Positions 31,078 through 40,023 of a stretch of DNA of 64,000 nucleotides are shown piece by piece. The DNA comes from Gammaproteobacteria bacterium. Its GTDB lineage: Bacteria; Pseudomonadota; Gammaproteobacteria; Steroidobacterales; GCA-2729495. The notes beneath the pieces are model-generated. The model was given only the letters and a program-made list of their open reading frames with translations. It searched no databases and was not told the origin of the DNA. Each line of letters begins with the position of its first letter. Position 1 is the stretch's first letter. Location: NCBI GenBank assembly GCA_015709695.1, contig CP054183.1, forward strand, positions 2,654,992-2,718,991, written 5' to 3'. A program made the translations under genes and the position numbers.

Positions 31078-32409
31078 TCAATTGGTCAGGGTACGCAGCA
31101 GGTTCTGGTAGTCCTCTCGTACCTTCGTGTCGGACTCGCGCAGCTCCTGGATCCGCCGGCAGGCATGCAGCACGGTGGTGTGGTCACGGCCACCGAAAGC
31201 GTCACCGATCTCCGGCAGGCTGTGGCGGGTCAGTTCCTTCGCCAGACTCATGGCAATCTGCCGTGGCCGCGCAACGGAGCGGCTGCGTCGCTGGGACAGC
31301 ACGTCGGCCACGCGCATCTTGAAATACTCGGCCACCGTCTTCTGGATGTTCTCGATGGTCACCAGCCGCTCCTGCAGGGCCAGCAGGTCGCGCAGTGCCT
31401 CGCGGGCGAAATCCAGGTCGATCGGCCGCCCCGTGAAACTGGAGTTGGCGATCACCCGACGCAGCGCTCCTTCGAGCTCGCGGACGTTGGAGCGGATCCT
31501 CTGCGCCATGAAGAAGGCCACTTCCTCCGGCAGCTCGACGTCCTGCGCCGCGGCCTTGGTAATGAGGATGGCCGCGCTGGTTTCCATCTCCGGCGGCTCG
31601 ATGGCCACCGTCAGGCCCCAGCCGAAGCGTGACTTCAGCCGCTCCTCCAGCCCGGAGACTTCCTTCGGATAGCGGTCGCAGGTCAGCACCATCTGCCGCT
31701 GGCCTTCCAGCAAGGCATTGAATGTATGGAAGAATTCTTCCTGGGAGTGGTCCTTACCGGCAAAGAACTGGATGTCGTCGATCAGCAGGGCGTCGAGCGA
31801 GCGGTAGGTCTTCTTGAACTCGCTGATGGTGTTATGCCGCAGCGCCGACACCATGTCCTGCACGAACTGCTCGGAGTGGACATAGGCCACGTTCGCCGAA
31901 GGTCGCTCGGCGACGATGGCATTGCCGATGCTCTGCATCAGGTGTGTCTTGCCAAGGCCGACACCCCCGTAGATGAACAGCGGGTTGTAGGCACTCCCGG
32001 GGTTGCGCGCCACCTGCATGGCCGCGGCGCGTGCCAGCTGGTTGCTCTTGCCCTCGACGAAGCGCTGGAAGGTGTAGGTGGGGTTGAGCTTGCCACCCAG
32101 CGGTGCGGGCTTCAGAGCTGCCGGCACCGCAGCCGGTGCCGTGACGCTGGCCTCCGGCGCCAGGCCGCGGCTGCCGACCTGCAGAATCACCGCGGCTGTT
32201 CCTGAAACCGCATCGCGGCCAACCACTTCCTGAATGCGCGCGAGACAGCGGTTGGTGACCCAATCGATGACGAAGCGGTTCGGCGCCAGCAAACGCAGCG
32301 TGCCGCCGTCCTCGACCGCCTGCAGCGGCCGGATCCAGGTATTGAATTCCGTTTCGGAAAGGTCCGCCTGCAGTTGCCGGAGGCAGCCGTTCCAGAGGGA
32401 TGTCGCCAC
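31078..32409 (-). CDS. dnaA: Chromosomal replication initiator DnaA
   Basis: AAA+ protein that opens the origin. 443 residues in four domains: an N-terminal DnaB/DiaA-binding domain ([12 protein letters not shown]), a linker, the ATPase (Walker [18 protein letters not shown], Walker [16 protein letters not shown]+ Box VI region), and the C-terminal DNA-binding domain with the signature [15 protein letters not shown]. The start is GTG at 32409. A DnaA box upstream suggests autoregulation. Confidence 0.97.
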   Translation of the reverse strand: MATSLWNGCLRQLQADLSETEFNTWIRPLQAVEDGGTLRLLAPNRFVIDWVTNRCLARIQEVVGRDAVSGTAAVILQVGSRGLAPEASVTAPAAVPAALKPAPLGGKLNPTYTFQRFVEGKSNQLARAAAMQVARNPGSAYNPLFIYGGVGLGKTHLMQSIGNAIVAERPSANVAYVHSEQFVQDMVSALRHNTISEFKKTYRSLDALLIDDIQFFAGKDHSQEEFFHTFNALLEGQRQMVLTCDRYPKEVSGLEERLKSRFGWGLTVAIEPPEMETSAAILITKAAAQDVELPEEVAFFMAQRIRSNVRELEGALRRVIANSSFTGRPIDLDFAREALRDLLALQERLVTIENIQKTVAEYFKMRVADVLSQRRSRSVARPRQIAMSLAKELTRHSLPEIGDAFGGRDHTTVLHACRRIQELRESDTKVREDYQNLLRTLTN

Positions 32410-32484
32410 GCCTTGGCCCCTGGTGTGTCGTTCGTTGTGGTGCGGGAATGCGGGGGACGGGAAGTCTATCGCCGTGATCCGGGG

Positions 32485-32493
32485 TTATCCACA
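32485..32493 (+). promoter_or_regulatory. Consensus DnaA box upstream of dnaA
   Basis: Perfect TTATCCACA in the 180-bp gap between dnaA and rpmH. It is 76 bp before the dnaA start and may overlap the dnaA promoter. Either autoregulation of dnaA or origin binding is possible. Confidence 0.8.
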
Positions 32494-32506
32494 AGGCATT
32501 TCAGGA

Positions 32507-32535
32507 TTGACAGCACCGGGACAGCTGCGTAACCT
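32507..32535 (+). promoter_or_regulatory. Candidate rpmH promoter
   Basis: Perfect TTGACA at 32507-32512, a 17-bp spacer and TAACCT at 32530-32535 (three of six of the -10 consensus). Transcription would begin about 50 bp before rpmH, reading into rpmH-rnpA-yidC-mnmE. Confidence 0.5.
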
Positions 32536-32589
32536 TTCGCGCTCTAAAGAACGGCCCATCGCTTTGTTTCCAGAAGGCTTTTACCCGCC

Positions 32590-32724
32590 ATGAAGCGCAC
32601 ATACCAACCCAGCAAGCTGAAACGCAGCCGCACTCATGGCTTTCGGGCCCGCATGGCCACGCGCGGCGGCCGTCTGGTGCTCAAGCGGCGGCGTGCCAAG
32701 GGCCGTGTCCGCCTGATTCCCTGA
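32590..32724 (+). CDS. rpmH: 50S ribosomal protein L34
   Basis: 44-residue basic protein of the large ribosomal subunit, starting [18 protein letters not shown] and containing [17 protein letters not shown]. It is too short for a 60-codon cutoff but is clearly coding and has the conserved place next to rnpA. Confidence 0.97.
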   Translation: MKRTYQPSKLKRSRTHGFRARMATRGGRLVLKRRRAKGRVRLIP

Positions 32725-33120
32725 TTGCCCGGGCCGGCGGCAGACGCGCAGACAGGGCATCGGCCGCAGGGTTTTCCGATCCGCCTCCGGCTGACCCGCG
32801 CGGCGGATTTCGAGGCGGTTTTCAAGCAAGGACGGCGTTCAGCCGATCGACTGTTCACGGTGTTGTACCGCCCCTCCGGTTTCGAGCATTCCCGCCTGGG
32901 CATGACAACGTCCGCAAAACGCCTGCGTACCGCGGTGGCGCGCAACCGGGTCCGCCGCCAGGTCCGCGAGAGTTTTCGCCAGGGCGGGATCCGGGATCTC
33001 GGTCTCGACATCGTGGTGCTCGTCCGGGAGACGGCGGCCACCGCCACCAACGCCGATATCCGCTCGAGCCTCGCGGGCCACTGGCGCCGCCTGCAGCGCG
33101 ATATGCTGCCGCAGTCCTGA
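32725..33120 (+). CDS. rnpA: Ribonuclease P protein component
   Basis: Basic protein partner of the RNase P RNA, which matures tRNA 5' ends. 131 residues with the family block RLTRAADFEAVFKQGRR and the RNR signature region AVARNRVRRQVRESFR. The start is TTG at 32725, directly after the rpmH stop, with no ATG or GTG nearer the conserved N-terminus. It is followed 3 bp later by yidC. Confidence 0.93.
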   Translation: MPGPAADAQTGHRPQGFPIRLRLTRAADFEAVFKQGRRSADRLFTVLYRPSGFEHSRLGMTTSAKRLRTAVARNRVRRQVRESFRQGGIRDLGLDIVVLVRETAATATNADIRSSLAGHWRRLQRDMLPQS

Positions 33121-33123
33121 GCC

Positions 33124-34779
33124 ATGAGTGATTCCGTGATGGAGAACATGCGCCTCGCCCTCTGGGTGGGCGTGGTGCTGCTGATCTGGAGCTGCTACCA
33201 GGCCTGGCAGCTCGACTACGCACCCAAGGCGCCGGCCACGCCGGCGGCGACCGCCACACCGCAACCGGCGACTCCGGCGCTGCCCGCCGTCGCAGGGGCA
33301 CCGGCCACCGCCGCCGGCGCGGCCGCGGCGCCCACCGCAGCGCCAGTCGCGCAGACCGGCGAGCTCATCCACGTGCGCACCGACGTGCTGGACCTCACCA
33401 TCGACACCCTCGGTGGTGACATCCGCAGCGTTCGCCTGCCGGTCTACCCCGTGCACAAGGACCAGCCGGACGTGCCGGTGCAGCTGCTGAATCCGGCGCC
33501 CGACAACCTGTTTGCCTTCCACACCGGCCTGCGCTCCGCGGCAGGGCAGCCGGAAGCCGACCATCTCGCGCTGATGCATGCCGACCAGTCGGAGTACCGG
33601 CTGGCCGACGGCAGCGACGAGCTCGCGGTAACCCTGACCTGGGAGGCGCCGGGCAGGGCCAGCGTGGCGAAGACCTACCGCTTCCGGCGCGGCAGCTATG
33701 CCATCGGCCTGGAGTATGCGGTGCACAACCTCGGCACCGAGCCCTACAGCGTGGCGAGCTACCTGGAGATCCAGCGGCTGAATAATCCGCCGGAGCGCTC
33801 GTACTTCAACGTCGACTCCTATTCGTTCACCGGCCCGGTGGCCTACGACGGCAAGAAGTACACCAAGCTCGATGTCGCAGAGATGGCAGCGGAGCCGTTC
33901 CACCAGCAGCTCGCCAGGGGCTGGATCGCGGCCATCCAGCACCATTTCCTCGCGGCTGCCGTGCCGCCGGCGGACCAGCAATACGCCTATGAGGGCCGGG
34001 TCGCCAACAACGTCTACACCCTCAGCGCCGTCGGCCCGGCGACCGTGGTGGCCCCGGGTGGCGAGGCGGAACTCCACGCGCAGCTGTTCGTCGGCCCGAA
34101 GCTGCAGGCACAGCTGGCGCAGGTCGCCGATGGCCTGAAGCTGACGGTGGACTACGGGCGACTGACGCTCCTGGCGCAACCGCTGTTCTGGCTGCTGGAG
34201 CAGATCCACAAGGTGGTGGGCAACTGGGGCTGGTCGATCATCCTGGCGACGCTGCTGATCAAGCTCGCCTTCTACAAGCTCACCGAGACCAGCGGCCGTT
34301 CCATGGCGCGCATGCGGCAGATGCAGCCGCGCATGCAGGCCATCCAGGAGCGCTACAAGGACGACCGGCAGAAACTCAGCGAAGCCCTCATGGATCTCTA
34401 CAAGCGGGAGAAGGTCAATCCCGCCGCCGGCTGCCTGCCGATGCTGATCCAGATCCCGTTCTTCATCGCCTACTACTGGGTGCTGCTGGAGAGCGTGGAA
34501 ATGCGCCAGGCGCCCTTCATGCTCTGGATCACCGACCTCTCCACCCGCGACCCGTACTTCATCCTGCCGCTGCTGATGGCCGGGGCCATGTACCTGCAGG
34601 GACAGCTCAACCCCGCGCCGCCGGATCCCGTGCAGGCCAAGGTCATGAAGTGGATGCCGGTGATGTTCGCCGGCATGTTCGCCTTCTTCCCGGCGGGCCT
34701 GGTGCTGTACTGGCTGACCAACTCCTTGCTGTCGATCCTGCAGCAGTGGCGCATCAACAAGGTCATCGCCGGCGACTGA
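33124..34779 (+). CDS. yidC: Membrane protein insertase YidC
   Basis: Inserts and folds inner-membrane proteins, alone or with SecYEG. 551 residues: an N-terminal helix (RLALWVGVVLLIWSCYQAW), an Ala/Pro/Thr-rich linker of about 55 residues, a periplasmic beta domain, and the conserved five-helix core (NWGWSIILATLLIKLAFYKLTE, then AGCLPMLIQIPFFIAYYWVL). Starts 3 bp after rnpA; the small gene yidD that usually lies between is absent. Confidence 0.96.
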   Translation: MSDSVMENMRLALWVGVVLLIWSCYQAWQLDYAPKAPATPAATATPQPATPALPAVAGAPATAAGAAAAPTAAPVAQTGELIHVRTDVLDLTIDTLGGDIRSVRLPVYPVHKDQPDVPVQLLNPAPDNLFAFHTGLRSAAGQPEADHLALMHADQSEYRLADGSDELAVTLTWEAPGRASVAKTYRFRRGSYAIGLEYAVHNLGTEPYSVASYLEIQRLNNPPERSYFNVDSYSFTGPVAYDGKKYTKLDVAEMAAEPFHQQLARGWIAAIQHHFLAAAVPPADQQYAYEGRVANNVYTLSAVGPATVVAPGGEAELHAQLFVGPKLQAQLAQVADGLKLTVDYGRLTLLAQPLFWLLEQIHKVVGNWGWSIILATLLIKLAFYKLTETSGRSMARMRQMQPRMQAIQERYKDDRQKLSEALMDLYKREKVNPAAGCLPMLIQIPFFIAYYWVLLESVEMRQAPFMLWITDLSTRDPYFILPLLMAGAMYLQGQLNPAPPDPVQAKVMKWMPVMFAGMFAFFPAGLVLYWLTNSLLSILQQWRINKVIAGD

Positions 34780-34828
34780 GCCGCGGCCCGCCTGTCCCCG
34801 GAGCCCGCGCCGCATCCGGCGCGCCCGC

Positions 34829-36175
34829 ATGAGCCCGACCGACACCATCGTCGCCCGCGCCACGCCGCCCGGCCGTGGCGGCATCGCGGTGATCCGCGTC
34901 TCGGGCCCGGCCGTGCCGCAGCTGGCGCAGCAGCTGCTCGGTGCGCTGCCGCAGCCCCGCCACGCCACCCTGGCCGGCTTCCGTGATGCCGGCGGCGAGG
35001 CGCTCGATCTCGGCCTGGCGCTGTACTTCCCCGCGCCGCATTCCTTCACGGGCGAGGACGTGCTCGAGCTGCACGCCCACGGTGGCCACGTGCTCGCCGA
35101 GTTGCTGGTGGAGCGGGTGATGGCGCTCGGCGCGCGTCCCGCCCGCCCCGGGGAGTTCACCGAGCGCGCCTTCCTCAACGACAAGCTCGACCTCACCCAG
35201 GCCGAGGCCATCGCCGATCTCATCGACGCCGACTCGCAGGCCGCCGCCCGCGCCGCCCAGCGCTCGCTGCGCGGGGATTTCTCCGCCGCGGTGCTCGCGC
35301 TCACCGAGGAGGTCACCGCGCTGCGCACCTGGGTGGAAGCGGCGATCGATTTCCCCGACGAGGACATCGACTTCCTCGGCGCCGAGGAGCTCGCCGCGAG
35401 GGTGGCGGGCGTGGCCGCCTCCTTCCGCCGCCTCGAGGAAGCCACCCGCCAGGGCTGCCTGCTGCGCGAGGGGCTGCGCGTGGTCATCGCCGGGCGGCCC
35501 AACGCCGGCAAATCGAGCCTGCTCAACGCGCTCGCCGGCTACGCCGCCGCCATCGTCACCCCCGTGGCTGGCACCACCCGCGACGTCATCCGCGAGCAGC
35601 TCGACATCGACGGCCTGCCCATCCACATCATCGACACCGCCGGCCTGCGCGAGGCGCAGGACCTCGTCGAAGCCGAGGGTGTCAGCCGCGCACAGGCCGA
35701 GCTTGCCCGCGCCGACCATGCGCTGGTGGTGATCGACGCCGCCGCCGATGACGAGGCGACGCTCGCTGGGCTCCTCGCCGAGTTGCCCGCAGGCCTCCCG
35801 CGCACCCTGGTGCGCAACAAGATCGACCTGACCGGCGAGCCCGCGGGCTCCGTGCCCGGCGAACCCGGCGCGCTGCGGGTGAGCGCCCTCACCGGCGCCG
35901 GCCTGCCCGAGCTGCGCCGGCGGCTGCGCGAAGTCGCCGGCTACCAGCCCGCGGGGGAGGGCAGCTTCACCGCCCGGCGCCGCCACCTCGAGAGCCTCCG
36001 CCAGGCCCGCGAGCACTTCGAGGCCGCCTGCCGGCAACTGCGCGAGCAGCAGGCCGGGGAACTCATGGCGGAGGAATTGCGCGAGGTACAGAACGCGCTT
36101 GGCGAGATCACCGGCGAGTTCAGCAGCGAGGATCTGCTGGGGCGGATCTTCGGGGCGTTCTGCATCGGAAAATAG
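34829..36175 (+). CDS. mnmE: tRNA modification GTPase MnmE
   Basis: With MnmG makes the (carboxymethyl)aminomethyl group at U34 of tRNAs. 448 residues: an N-terminal folate-binding domain (MSPTDTIVARATPPGRGGIAV), a helical domain, a GTPase domain with G1 GRPNAGKSSLLNALAG and G2-G3 GTTRDVI, DTAGLR, and G4 NKID, and the invariant C-terminal CIGK. The last codons, TTC TGC ATC GGA, form the left copy of the 12-bp repeat that bounds the genomic island, so the island sits against the 3' end of this gene without damaging it. Confidence 0.96.
   Translation: MSPTDTIVARATPPGRGGIAVIRVSGPAVPQLAQQLLGALPQPRHATLAGFRDAGGEALDLGLALYFPAPHSFTGEDVLELHAHGGHVLAELLVERVMALGARPARPGEFTERAFLNDKLDLTQAEAIADLIDADSQAAARAAQRSLRGDFSAAVLALTEEVTALRTWVEAAIDFPDEDIDFLGAEELAARVAGVAASFRRLEEATRQGCLLREGLRVVIAGRPNAGKSSLLNALAGYAAAIVTPVAGTTRDVIREQLDIDGLPIHIIDTAGLREAQDLVEAEGVSRAQAELARADHALVVIDAAADDEATLAGLLAELPAGLPRTLVRNKIDLTGEPAGSVPGEPGALRVSALTGAGLPELRRRLREVAGYQPAGEGSFTARRRHLESLRQAREHFEAACRQLREQQAGELMAEELREVQNALGEITGEFSSEDLLGRIFGAFCIGK
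36158..36169. repeat. Island left direct repeat (attL core)
   Basis: TTCTGCATCGGA, the codons for the last conserved residues of MnmE (FCIG). The same 12 bp occur at 54871-54882. SGI1-type elements also use the 3' end of this gene (trmE/thdF) as attachment site. Confidence 0.72.
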
Positions 36176-36286
36176 CGAAGCGTCCGGAGACATCCGCAGT
36201 CGTCCAGCGGCATCGCATTTCATGCGGGATTTCTCGGTCATTTCGTCCACTGCCGTCGATTGCCCTCCGGGGGCAGCCTTGCTAGT

Positions 36287-36305
36287 GTGCCCCCATAGGT
36301 GCCCC
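36287..36305. repeat. Island subterminal repeat, left copy
   Basis: GTGCCCCCATAGGTGCCCC, 19 bp, matches exactly at 54790-54808. The left copy contains two tandem units beginning GTGCCCCCAT, and an inverted unit (ATGGGGGCAC) lies at 36352-36361 just before the integrase start. Likely integrase arm-binding or regulatory sites. Confidence 0.7.
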
Positions 36306-36363
36306 CATGCGGAGGGTGTGCAGAACCCCGTGGGGCACCGCCCGATTTTCCATGGGGGCACGC

Positions 36364-37596
36364 ATGGCGCTCACCGACACCAAACTGCAGCGATTGCAGC
36401 CCCGCGAGCGGCCCTATCAGTCCGCCGATGGCGGCGGGCTGTACGTCGAGGTGCAGCCTACCGGCAAGAAAGTCTGGCGCATGCAGTACCGGCTCGGCGG
36501 GCGCGACTCGCGCAAGGAGCGCGTGACGCTGGGCGAGTATCCCGCGCACACCATCGCTCAGGCCCGCCTGTGGCGCGAGCAGTGCCGGGCGATGATCGCC
36601 CACGGCCGGTCACCAGCCTCGGCCAAGCAGGCCGAGAAGGATGCGCGCGCCGCGCGCGCCACCGATTCCGTCGCCGCGTTCGCCGACCTCTGGTACGCCG
36701 ACATCGTCAGCCGCACCAATAGCGAGCCGCGCAACATCCGGCGCGTGCTCGACAAGGACGTGCTGCCCGCCATCGGCGAGAAGCCCGTGGCCGACGTCAC
36801 AATCCAGGACATCCTCGCGATCACGGACGCCGTGAAGGCTCGCGGCGCCGACCAGATGGCGCTGCAGACCCGCAACGTCATCAAGCGGCTGTTCGCCTAC
36901 GCCATCGCGCGCGGCAAGACCCGCTTCAACCCGGCCGCCGCCATCGAGGCGCGCTTCATCGCGACGGCCCGTAGTCGCGACGTGGCACTGACACAGACGG
37001 AAATCGGCCAGCTACTGCGCGGTATCTACCAATCGTCCATTCGCCGCCAGCACAAGCTGGCCCTGCACCTGTTGGTCCTGTGTATGGTCCGCAAGGGCGA
37101 ACTGATCGGTGCGCGTTGGGAAGAAATCGACTTCGACAAGGCGGAGTGGCTGATTCCGGCCGAGCGCATGAAGAAGGACAAGCCGCACCTGGTGCCGCTG
37201 TCGAAGCAGGCGATCGCGATGTTCGAGGAATTGAAGGGCCTCTCCAGCAAGTCCCAATGGGTGCTGCCAAGCCGGAATACCCTAAAGGAGCCGATCGCCC
37301 ACAGCACCCTGAATCAGGCCATCCGTTCGCTGGACCTCGGCATCCGTGATTTCGTCATCCACGATTTCCGCCGCACTGCCTCGACGCAGCTTCACGAGGC
37401 CGGCTTCAACTCCGACTGGATAGAAAAGGCGCTTGCCCACGAGCAGAAGGGCGTCCGCGGCGTCTACAACAAAGCCGAATACCTGAACCAGCGCCGGGAG
37501 ATGCTCCAGTGGTGGGCGGACCTAGTAGATGCCCAGATCGAGGAGGGGCGGAAGGTCGTCATCGGGCGGTTCGGGAAGGCGTTTCAGGCGGCGTGA
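36364..37596 (+). CDS. int: P4-type tyrosine integrase
   Basis: Site-specific recombinase expected to insert and excise the island. 410 residues. The N-terminus (MALTDTKLQRLQPRERPYQ, DGGGLYVEVQPTGKKVWRMQYR) is the DUF4102-type arm-binding domain, followed by the SAM-like core-binding and catalytic domains. Catalytic residues visible are Arg243 (VRKGEL), the HxxR pair His333-Arg336 (HDFRR) and Tyr368 (GVYNKAEY). The ATG at 36364 matches the family; an in-frame ATG at 36307 would overlap the repeat. It is the first gene after mnmE. Confidence 0.94.
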   Translation: MALTDTKLQRLQPRERPYQSADGGGLYVEVQPTGKKVWRMQYRLGGRDSRKERVTLGEYPAHTIAQARLWREQCRAMIAHGRSPASAKQAEKDARAARATDSVAAFADLWYADIVSRTNSEPRNIRRVLDKDVLPAIGEKPVADVTIQDILAITDAVKARGADQMALQTRNVIKRLFAYAIARGKTRFNPAAAIEARFIATARSRDVALTQTEIGQLLRGIYQSSIRRQHKLALHLLVLCMVRKGELIGARWEEIDFDKAEWLIPAERMKKDKPHLVPLSKQAIAMFEELKGLSSKSQWVLPSRNTLKEPIAHSTLNQAIRSLDLGIRDFVIHDFRRTASTQLHEAGFNSDWIEKALAHEQKGVRGVYNKAEYLNQRREMLQWWADLVDAQIEEGRKVVIGRFGKAFQAA

Positions 37597-37620
37597 ACCG
37601 TTGGTCTGCGGCGCCGCCTT

Positions 37621-40023
37621 CTATCCTATTCCGCCAAGCTCCAATGCCTCGGTGTGTTCGCCGTCGACGAGCTTGTCGGCTGCCGCGACTCGGTAGCCCA
37701 TCGCCCGATACCCGCGCTGGCGCTTGTCCCACATTCGCAGCAGCGCGGGGTGGCCGGCATCGACGAAGTCAATGATTCGCACGTCGCTCTTTGCAGCGTG
37801 TTGTCGGTGCAGTCGGCCGGCGTATTGCTGCAGCGTGCCTCGCCATGAAACCGGCATCGCCAACACCATCGTGTCGAGCGCCGGGTGGTCGAAACCTTCG
37901 CCGATCAACTTGCCGGTGGCCACCAAGACGCGCGGCGCGTTTTCTGGCAACGCGGCCAGGCACTCGATCACTGCGACCCTCTGCTTTTTCGACAGCCGTC
38001 CATGCAGCACGAACCGCACGGTTACCCGATCACTCAACGCACCGGCGATCGCCGTGACGTGTTCGGTGCGCTCGGTCAGCACCAACACCTTCCGGCCGAG
38101 CTGATAGGCGGTGGCGACTTCCCGCGCGATCGCACGAGTTCGCGACGCATCGCCCGCCAGCTGGCGGAACACATCCTGGATACCGGCGTCTGCCGGCACA
38201 TCGATACGTCCTTCGCGGAGGTGGGGGATAACGGCAAGATCGTGGGGCGCATCGGCTGAAGGGTCCGCCTTGTAGCGGATCGGCCCGCACTGCATGAAGA
38301 TGATCGGCTGCTGGCCGTCCCTCCGAATCGGCGTGGCCGTCAGGCCCAACACGAACTTCGCCTTCGCACGCTTGAGAATGGCATCGAAAGAGACGGCCCC
38401 CACATGATGGCATTCATCAACGATCACCTGCCCGTAGCGCTCCACCAGCGCGCTCACTTCACCCTTTCTCGACAGCGACTGCATCACGGCGATATCGATC
38501 TTGCCGGTGGGCTTGGACTTTCCTCCGCCGATGAAGCCGACGACGTCCTTGCCGACGCCTAGGAACGACTGCAGGCGCTCCTGCCACTGCTTCAGCAGTT
38601 CGGTGCGATGGACGAGAACCAGCGTGTTCACGCGTCGCTGCGCGATCACGGCAGCCGCCAGGACCGTCTTGCCGAAGGCGGTAGGCGCACAAAGCACGCC
38701 CGTTTCATGAATGAGCATGGCAGCAACAGCCGTTTCCTGGTCGCGCCTCAGCGAGCCGACGAACTCGACATCGATCGCGTCACCGGAAAGCCGCTCGTCG
38801 CGAATCTCGCACCGAATGCCATTCACGCGCAGCAGTTCCACGACTGCATCCAGGCAGCCCCTTGGCAACGCAATGTGCCTGGGGAAGTTCTCGGCGCAGC
38901 CGATCACGCGCGGCTTGTCCCACACCGACATTCGCATCGCCTGAGCGCGGTAGAACTCGGGGTTCTGGAAGGCCGCAAGCCGGATCAATCGATTCGCGAG
39001 TGATTGTGGGACCTCCGCCTTGTCGAAATAGATCAGGTTCGCGAGCGTCAGGGTCAATGCCTTCGGCATGTCTCCCGAAAGCCTGATGCCGTGGTCCGGC
39101 GCCCGCTTCCACGGCGTTGCCAGATCCTCGTCATCGATGAAGGTGACATCCAGCGGATGGACGCCACCGGTCGCGCGCAGGATCGTGGGCTCGATATCGA
39201 GCAGCGCCATGCGCCGTACTGAAGCAAGAAAAGCCCATTGGTCCACGTGCGGCTGTAGTGCGGCGTCCACGAATACGCTGAGCCCGCTTTCGCGAGGAGT
39301 CTTCTGCAGCGGCAAGGCAATCAGATTGCCGAAGCCGCCCTTTGGCATCGTGTCCTGGTTCGGAAACAACCGGTCGTACGAGGCCAACCGCAACTGTCGG
39401 GTACGTGCGCAGGTATGCGTGATGATCGCGGTTGCCAGCCGGCGCGCGTCCCGGGCCGGCACCGACATCGAGAAGAAGATCCAGGCGTGCGCGCCTTTGC
39501 CGGAACGCGAGATCTCGAGCGCAACTGGCACACCCAGCCCTTCGCACGATTGGGCGAAGGCCTTCGCGTCATCACGCCAATCTGATTCGTCGAAGTCGAC
39601 GGCGATGAAGTGGCAGGTATCGTCGGAGAGCAGCGGGTAGATGCCGATCGTGTGCTTGCCGGCGAGGTGACCGAATATCACGTCATCGGAAACCGGAAGC
39701 AGCAGTCGGTGGGCGCAGTCACCGCACCTGATGCGCGGCTTCTCGCAGACGCCGGGGCGCCACTCATTGCCGCAGGCGGGAGCGTAGCCGGCCTTGCCCG
39801 ACGACTTGCTCTCCCATCGGACGGGGTACACGTCCACGCGGCCACGAAACAGTTTCCGGAACAACGCCACCTTCTGTTCCGGGGAGAGCGTGCTGGATTC
39901 CGGTTCACGGACGGCCAATGGTGCCGCAGCCGATGGCCGCCATTGAATCCCGTGGGCATCGAGCAGCGCAGTGAGACGCGCGTTCTCAGCCTGCAGCGCC
40001 GCGAGCCGCTGCTGCTCGTTCAC
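37621..40023 (-). CDS. TOTE-type primase-helicase
   Basis: 800-residue two-part protein of a conflict-system family. The N-terminal third is an archaeo-eukaryotic primase (AEP) domain: a Cys cluster (Cys84, Cys93, Cys100, Cys103) likely binding zinc, the metal-binding DFD (Asp143, Asp145 in AVDFDESDW), and SRSGKGAHAWIFF with the catalytic His179. The rest is a superfamily 2 helicase: Walker A APTAFGKTV near residue 447, DECHH near 536, LTATPIRRDG, and a C-terminal lobe ending with QQYAGRLHR. It starts with GTG overlapping the Fic stop (GTGA), so the pair is translated together. Family known; activity and target here are inferred. Confidence 0.82.
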   Translation of the reverse strand: MNEQQRLAALQAENARLTALLDAHGIQWRPSAAAPLAVREPESSTLSPEQKVALFRKLFRGRVDVYPVRWESKSSGKAGYAPACGNEWRPGVCEKPRIRCGDCAHRLLLPVSDDVIFGHLAGKHTIGIYPLLSDDTCHFIAVDFDESDWRDDAKAFAQSCEGLGVPVALEISRSGKGAHAWIFFSMSVPARDARRLATAIITHTCARTRQLRLASYDRLFPNQDTMPKGGFGNLIALPLQKTPRESGLSVFVDAALQPHVDQWAFLASVRRMALLDIEPTILRATGGVHPLDVTFIDDEDLATPWKRAPDHGIRLSGDMPKALTLTLANLIYFDKAEVPQSLANRLIRLAAFQNPEFYRAQAMRMSVWDKPRVIGCAENFPRHIALPRGCLDAVVELLRVNGIRCEIRDERLSGDAIDVEFVGSLRRDQETAVAAMLIHETGVLCAPTAFGKTVLAAAVIAQRRVNTLVLVHRTELLKQWQERLQSFLGVGKDVVGFIGGGKSKPTGKIDIAVMQSLSRKGEVSALVERYGQVIVDECHHVGAVSFDAILKRAKAKFVLGLTATPIRRDGQQPIIFMQCGPIRYKADPSADAPHDLAVIPHLREGRIDVPADAGIQDVFRQLAGDASRTRAIAREVATAYQLGRKVLVLTERTEHVTAIAGALSDRVTVRFVLHGRLSKKQRVAVIECLAALPENAPRVLVATGKLIGEGFDHPALDTMVLAMPVSWRGTLQQYAGRLHRQHAAKSDVRIIDFVDAGHPALLRMWDKRQRGYRAMGYRVAAADKLVDGEHTEALELGGIG

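Noticed and set aside
36176-36363. tRNA gene as island target at the left end
   Set aside because: No cloverleaf-like sequence was found here or at 54527-54924; the target appears to be the mnmE 3' end.
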